In this document: one piece after another, positions 60,292-64,000 of the stretch
Layout of the letters: each line of letters opens with the position of its first letter
How positions within the stretch are numbered: the stretch's first letter is position 1
Assembly: GCA_021399445.1 (NCBI GenBank)
Contig: JAJTUQ010000005.1
Coordinates: forward strand, 1,240,001 to 1,304,000
Direction of reading: 5' to 3'
DNA length: 64,000 nt
Source of the DNA: Xylogone sp. PMI_703
Lineage: Eukaryota; Ascomycota; Leotiomycetes
Position numbers and translations under genes: made by a program
Notes under the pieces: generated by a model
Database searches by the model: none
Told to the model about the DNA's origin: nothing
Seen by the model: the letters and a program-made list of their open reading frames with translations, nothing else

Positions 60292-60898
60292 GATGTCGTA
60301 TGCCCGGAGCTTCAGAGTGATGCTGCTAGATTGATTGTTATTGTTGTCGAATGGTAACCTTGCAGCAGCAGGCGTCCCGTCAATCTCCTGCTTAGTCATC
60401 CAATTAGACAAACTCGCAAGGCTACCTGCAGGAATACCCCCATATGCACCACTAAACATAAAAGCACTCTAACGTCTAGCAATCAATAGAAATTGAGACG
60501 TCACACTAAGCGCCGACCTATCAAAACTGCCCTGCAACGGATATAAAAGAAAGTTCGCTAGGTTTGGTACCACTGACCGAGGTTAAAGAAAGCGCCAAAA
60601 ACTCTCAGTGAATATATGTCACTCTTACAATTACAAATAGTGATATCTGTTGATATAGTTAGCGGTTAATCCTCGTAATAATGCGGCTTTTTCTCTCTTC
60701 ACGTTGTCGTTGGTGCGTGACTTACTAGGTATGACGAAAGGGGAAAAGACCCTGCGATAAGAGGTCCTTTATCGGCCCTGAAGTATGACTCCACAGCTCA
60801 CAAAATTCGGATAGGAAAATCATGGCGTAATGGGTTGAAGCTCTTTCCAACAATTCTTTAATCCAATTGAATACATCTCGAGACTCTCAATATGCACG
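60292..60898. promoter_or_regulatory. Divergent promoter, VMA9 and ARG2
   Basis: A 607-bp gap between divergent start codons, AT-rich in its middle. A TGACTT motif at about 60718-60723 resembles half of a Gcn4/CpcA site (TGACTC), which would suit an arginine gene, but a single half-match is weak evidence. Confidence 0.4.
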
Positions 60899-63201
60899 AT
60901 GGTTCTGCAGAATATGGCCCTGAAGAGGGGAAAAGGGAAGGCATGTCGTAACGTGAGTCAATGCCTTCAGACATTATACTTCATCTCTAATTACTTTCAG
61001 GTGCAATCGTGGGTGCAATGCCTGCAACATCATGAGACCTTACATGGAAATAGGAATCACTACTCTACAAGTCAGCCTTTACTCAAGAACCAGTTGAATA
61101 GATCAGCCCTCACTGTACCAAAAAAGGCAAGCAACAGCGAGGGACAAAATGCTAAGAAAATCGATAGGGTATTTGATGATGCATTCTTTCTGACATACTT
61201 GCTCGATACTGATCTATCTAGGATTTCTTCCTTTCGGTTTTAGGCTCATCAGCTACAAAACGTGATGCGCGATCGTATTTACAACGCTTTGATATTCCAA
61301 AGGAGCAGAAACGTGCTACTCTACAACCGAAGTCCGAACCATCATCAGCCGAGAATCAAAAACATGAATCATATGCTTCTGGAGTCAACCTTGGGACGTT
61401 TTATGGCCAAACAAGAGCTCTAGAGGAGAGTCCGAAGTTTATCCAACATCCTGTCAAGGAGAGTAAATATTCGCCGGAGCCACATCTCCATATAGCACTG
61501 GTTAAACTCAGAGGGGCCCAGCATATGGACGACGATACACTTAATGGCATTGGAAAGATATTAACACAACTTCGACGCCTAGGACTATTAAGCGTGGTAG
61601 TTATTGATTGCAGCGAAACTCCCGAGCATATCTCACAAGGTGCTTCAGATTCACATTGGAGAAATCTAGCCAGAGAACAAGCTACTAGATTGGTAGCCGC
61701 TATTGATGCCAACGGTAAGCCAGGGGCGAGAGTACTTGACAGCATCATTGCCGTATCCGAGACAGATCAAGCGGTCAACACTCCTACTCATTTTGACTCT
61801 GGTGCTCATGTAACTCTCCGTGATTTGTTGTTGACGCCTCTGAAGAGAGGCCTGATCCCAGTTATCCCTCCCGTAGGGTATTCTGATAAGGGTCTTACCG
61901 CAGTCCCTCTTCGAGCAAGCGATGTTGTTCTGGCACTTGCAAAGGAGCTATTAGGATTTCAAGTCCCATCTGATCCGTATGAAGATCCTTCTTCTTTGAA
62001 GAACAGGATAGAATCATTGAAAAATGAAGTATCAGTTGATCGTCTGATCATTCTTGATCCGCTTGGTGGTATCCCAGCAATTGATCGACTCAATGGATAC
62101 CACGTGTTTTTGAATATGGAACAAGAATATGAAACAGTGAGGCAGGAGTTACTGAGCTCTAACAAATGCGAGCCAGACCATAAGGGCAGTGATGCAGATG
62201 GTGCAATTGCTCAGCCTCTTTCGGAATTCGTTGAAGATGCGGCTAATGGCCTTCAACTCGGACACAGGCCAAAGTCAATGCTCTTGACAACTGAAGATGT
62301 TCATTTAGACAATATTGATCTTGTTCGGAAGGTACTCATGATGTTACCCAGAACTTCATCTGCGCTGTTAACAACAGCCGAGGAGGTTGCGAAGTCGGCA
62401 ATGCCAGCGGATACTCCTTTCCAGGCTGCTGGTGTTGGCACACGAAGACACCGGAATCTTTTGATTCATAATCTCTTAACAGATAAACCTGTCTTCTCTT
62501 CTTCCCTTCCAGTCGGTCGTCTAGGAATGGTTGCTAATAGAGGGGATACTTGGACTCCTCCCACTGCCCGCGTCACGCCCACAACTTTTGCCAAACATGG
62601 TATGCCGCTCACAATCTTTCCGGATCCATTCATATCCCCTTGGAATCCCCCAGAAATAGGGAAGCCCGCCCTAAACTTGACAGACCCGCAAATCGACCTT
62701 CCTCGTCTTGTCTATCTAATCGAAGACTCGTTCGGCCGCAAGCTTGACGTTAAGGATTACCTGACTCGAGTAGAAGGTCGGATAGCTGGGATAATAATTG
62801 CTGGTGAGTATGAAGGGGCAGCAATATTGACATGGGAAGTTCCTCCAGGAATAGTTGATGATGGCAGTCCAGAATCTCGAGCTCGCATGGCACCATATCT
62901 TGATAAATTTGCAGTGCTCAAAAGGAGCCAGGGATCTGCTGGAGTAGCAGATGTCTTATTTACTGCCATGGTTCGTAGCTGCTTCCCAGGTGGTGTAATG
63001 TGGCGTAGCAGAAAGGATAACCCCGTCAACAAATGGTATTTCGAGAGGTCGAACGGTACTTGGAAGATTCCGGATACCAACTGGACAATGTTCTGGACTA
63101 CCCCAGACTGGGCTCTCGATAAACAAACGTTCTTAGATTACGAAGGAATTTGTCGTGGGATAGCCCCTTCCTGGGCTGATAATAAAAGTATAGTGGACTG
63201 A
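60899..63201 (+). CDS. ARG2: Mitochondrial N-acetylglutamate synthase
   Basis: Acetyl-CoA:L-glutamate N-acetyltransferase, the first step of arginine synthesis, in the mitochondrial matrix and usually feedback-inhibited by arginine with its kinase partner Arg5,6. Three exons (60899-60952, 61001-61168, 61222-63201) give 733 residues. The N-terminus is basic and lacks acidic residues at first (MVLQNMALKRGKGKACRN), as for a mitochondrial presequence. The conserved fungal start of the mature part is restored by the second junction: [21 protein letters not shown]. The amino-acid-kinase-like domain follows (HIALVKLRGAQHMDDDTL, LIILDPLGGIPAIDR), then the NAT domain (RLVYLIEDSFGRKLDVKDY, IAGIIIAGEYEGAAILTWE, KFAVLKRSQGSAGVADVLF, FERSNGTWKIP). 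A second ATG at 60914 is also possible as a start. Confidence 0.93.
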
Positions 63202-63740
63202 ATTAAATCTGTTATACTTCGTTAGCTACTAGTTGTCCACGATTTCCCAATATCAAACCGCCCCTATGACTAAAGAGGAGGTGATACTATTATTTGTAAC
63301 CGCATGGAACTATGAATATACCTCAAAATAATCGGCCATTTTGGCTCAGTCAACTTGTTACAGTTGCATGGGTAGAGCGGGACAGCTACAGACCCCATAC
63401 TCTGCCAGAGCGGGGTGTGTTGCCCACATTGTAACTCTGCTGTACAAGGGTTAGTGAAGAAGCCCCTTTGAGAAATATACTTTCTCTACCATGAATTTTG
63501 TTTATTTTGCTTCCCAATATCAACAATCTACCCAATTAAAGATCTTTTGTAATCACACTGCGTCTGAACGGTTAAGAGTGGCATTCACGTGACAGCTATA
63601 CCCTTCTGTTACGACGTCAATATTAGCGAGATAGGAGGGATGAGATTAGCATCCAAAAAGTAATACGAAGCTCATACTTCATCCTTCTCCATTTGACTCA
63701 GATTAATTACATATACTACTATTTCTTTCTGATCGCCAAG
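63202..63740. other. Intergenic: ARG2 3' region and GVP36 promoter
   Basis: A 539-bp gap between tandem plus-strand genes. AT-rich with a pyrimidine-rich stretch just before the next start codon. No other feature is seen. Confidence 0.5.
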
Positions 63741-64000
63741 ATGGATAAAGTATCAGCTTTTGGCAAAAATCTTTCGTAAGTTACCAGAACTAAGAGTGCG
63801 AGTGGAAAGCCAGCTGAAACTACACTGTGCTAACCGTCGATCAGAGCCACCTTTACTCCGTTCGCAGCGCGAACGCAGCAGTATGTTAAGGAGCAACTTG
63901 GACAGGCGGAAGATAAGGTACACCGAATGGTTCTGTTATCATACTATGTGCGGGGCTTATATTAGTATAGACCCAGCTGCCTCCGGACTATATTGAGCTG
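63741..64000 (+). CDS. GVP36: BAR-domain protein Gvp36-like, 5' end only
   Basis: Start of a BAR-domain membrane-curvature protein; yeast Gvp36 acts in Golgi/endosome traffic and vacuole organisation. Exons 63741-63775, 63845-63917 and 63971 onward are visible and run off the window. The spliced start reads MDKVSAFGKNLSATF, then PFAARTQQYVKEQLGQAEDK and TQLPPDYIEL, the typical N-terminus of filamentous-fungal members. The first intron (63776-63844) starts GTAAGT and ends CAG; the second ends TATAG. Only 46 residues can be seen, so the assignment depends on this N-terminal signature. Confidence 0.82.

Overview
The window looks like nuclear DNA of a filamentous ascomycete (Pezizomycotina; Eurotiomycetes or Leotiomycetes seem likeliest, class not settled). 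The evidence is many short GT-AG introns (about 50-120 bp, several with CTNAC-like branch sites), Zn2Cys6 regulators including a CTF1/Far-type factor, a TGY-type Hog1 MAP kinase, a group III G-alpha, and conserved fungal families (Srf1, Mit_KHE, DUF3716). No bacterial-style operons, tRNAs, rRNAs or CRISPR arrays were seen. Gene models were built by joining exons so that reading frame, splice sites and family motifs agree. For every intact multi-exon gene the summed exon length is a multiple of three.

Layout. 1-0.8 kb: 3' half of a G-alpha gene. 3.1-6.2 kb: glycogen phosphorylase. 6.2-10.9 kb: gene-poor span with degenerate repeats and a perfect inverted repeat. 11-16.7 kb: HOG1 and AVL9. 17.3-18 kb: relic of a fungal hypothetical gene. 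18.3-20.6 kb: a Zn2Cys6 factor with an apparent frameshift. 21.7-25.2 kb: BST1. 25.2-29.5 kb: second gene-poor span with a MITE-like element. 29.5-30.7 kb: a DUF3716 protein. 30.7-33 kb: GC/G-rich promoter region. 33-36 kb: a mitochondrial K+/H+ exchange-related gene divergent from SRF1. 36.4-40.3 kb: an MFS transporter divergent from TMS1. 40.8-43.4 kb: SNU13 and cystathionine beta-lyase, convergent. 43.9-47.5 kb: MSP1 divergent from CSM1/PCS1. 48-51.3 kb: MCD4. 52.4-55.6 kb: CTF1-beta/FarB-like regulator. 56.2-58 kb: an intracellular LysM protein. 58.6-60.3 kb: ARV1 and VMA9, convergent. 60.9-63.2 kb: ARG2. 63.7 kb to the end: the start of a GVP36-type BAR gene.

Functionally this is mostly housekeeping. 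Three genes touch GPI-anchor metabolism or its lipid environment (BST1, MCD4, ARV1), several serve membrane traffic or lipids (AVL9, SRF1, TMS1, GVP36, VMA9), and others serve stress signalling, storage carbohydrate, amino-acid synthesis, splicing and chromosome segregation. I see no biosynthetic cluster and no convincing new multi-gene system. The unusual material is structural: microexons through a zinc-cluster domain, a dinucleotide-slip-like frameshift in a transcription factor, multiple-of-three introns without stops, degenerate repeats with recurrent TACGGAG-type palindromes in the gene-poor spans, and a G-quadruplex-prone tract.
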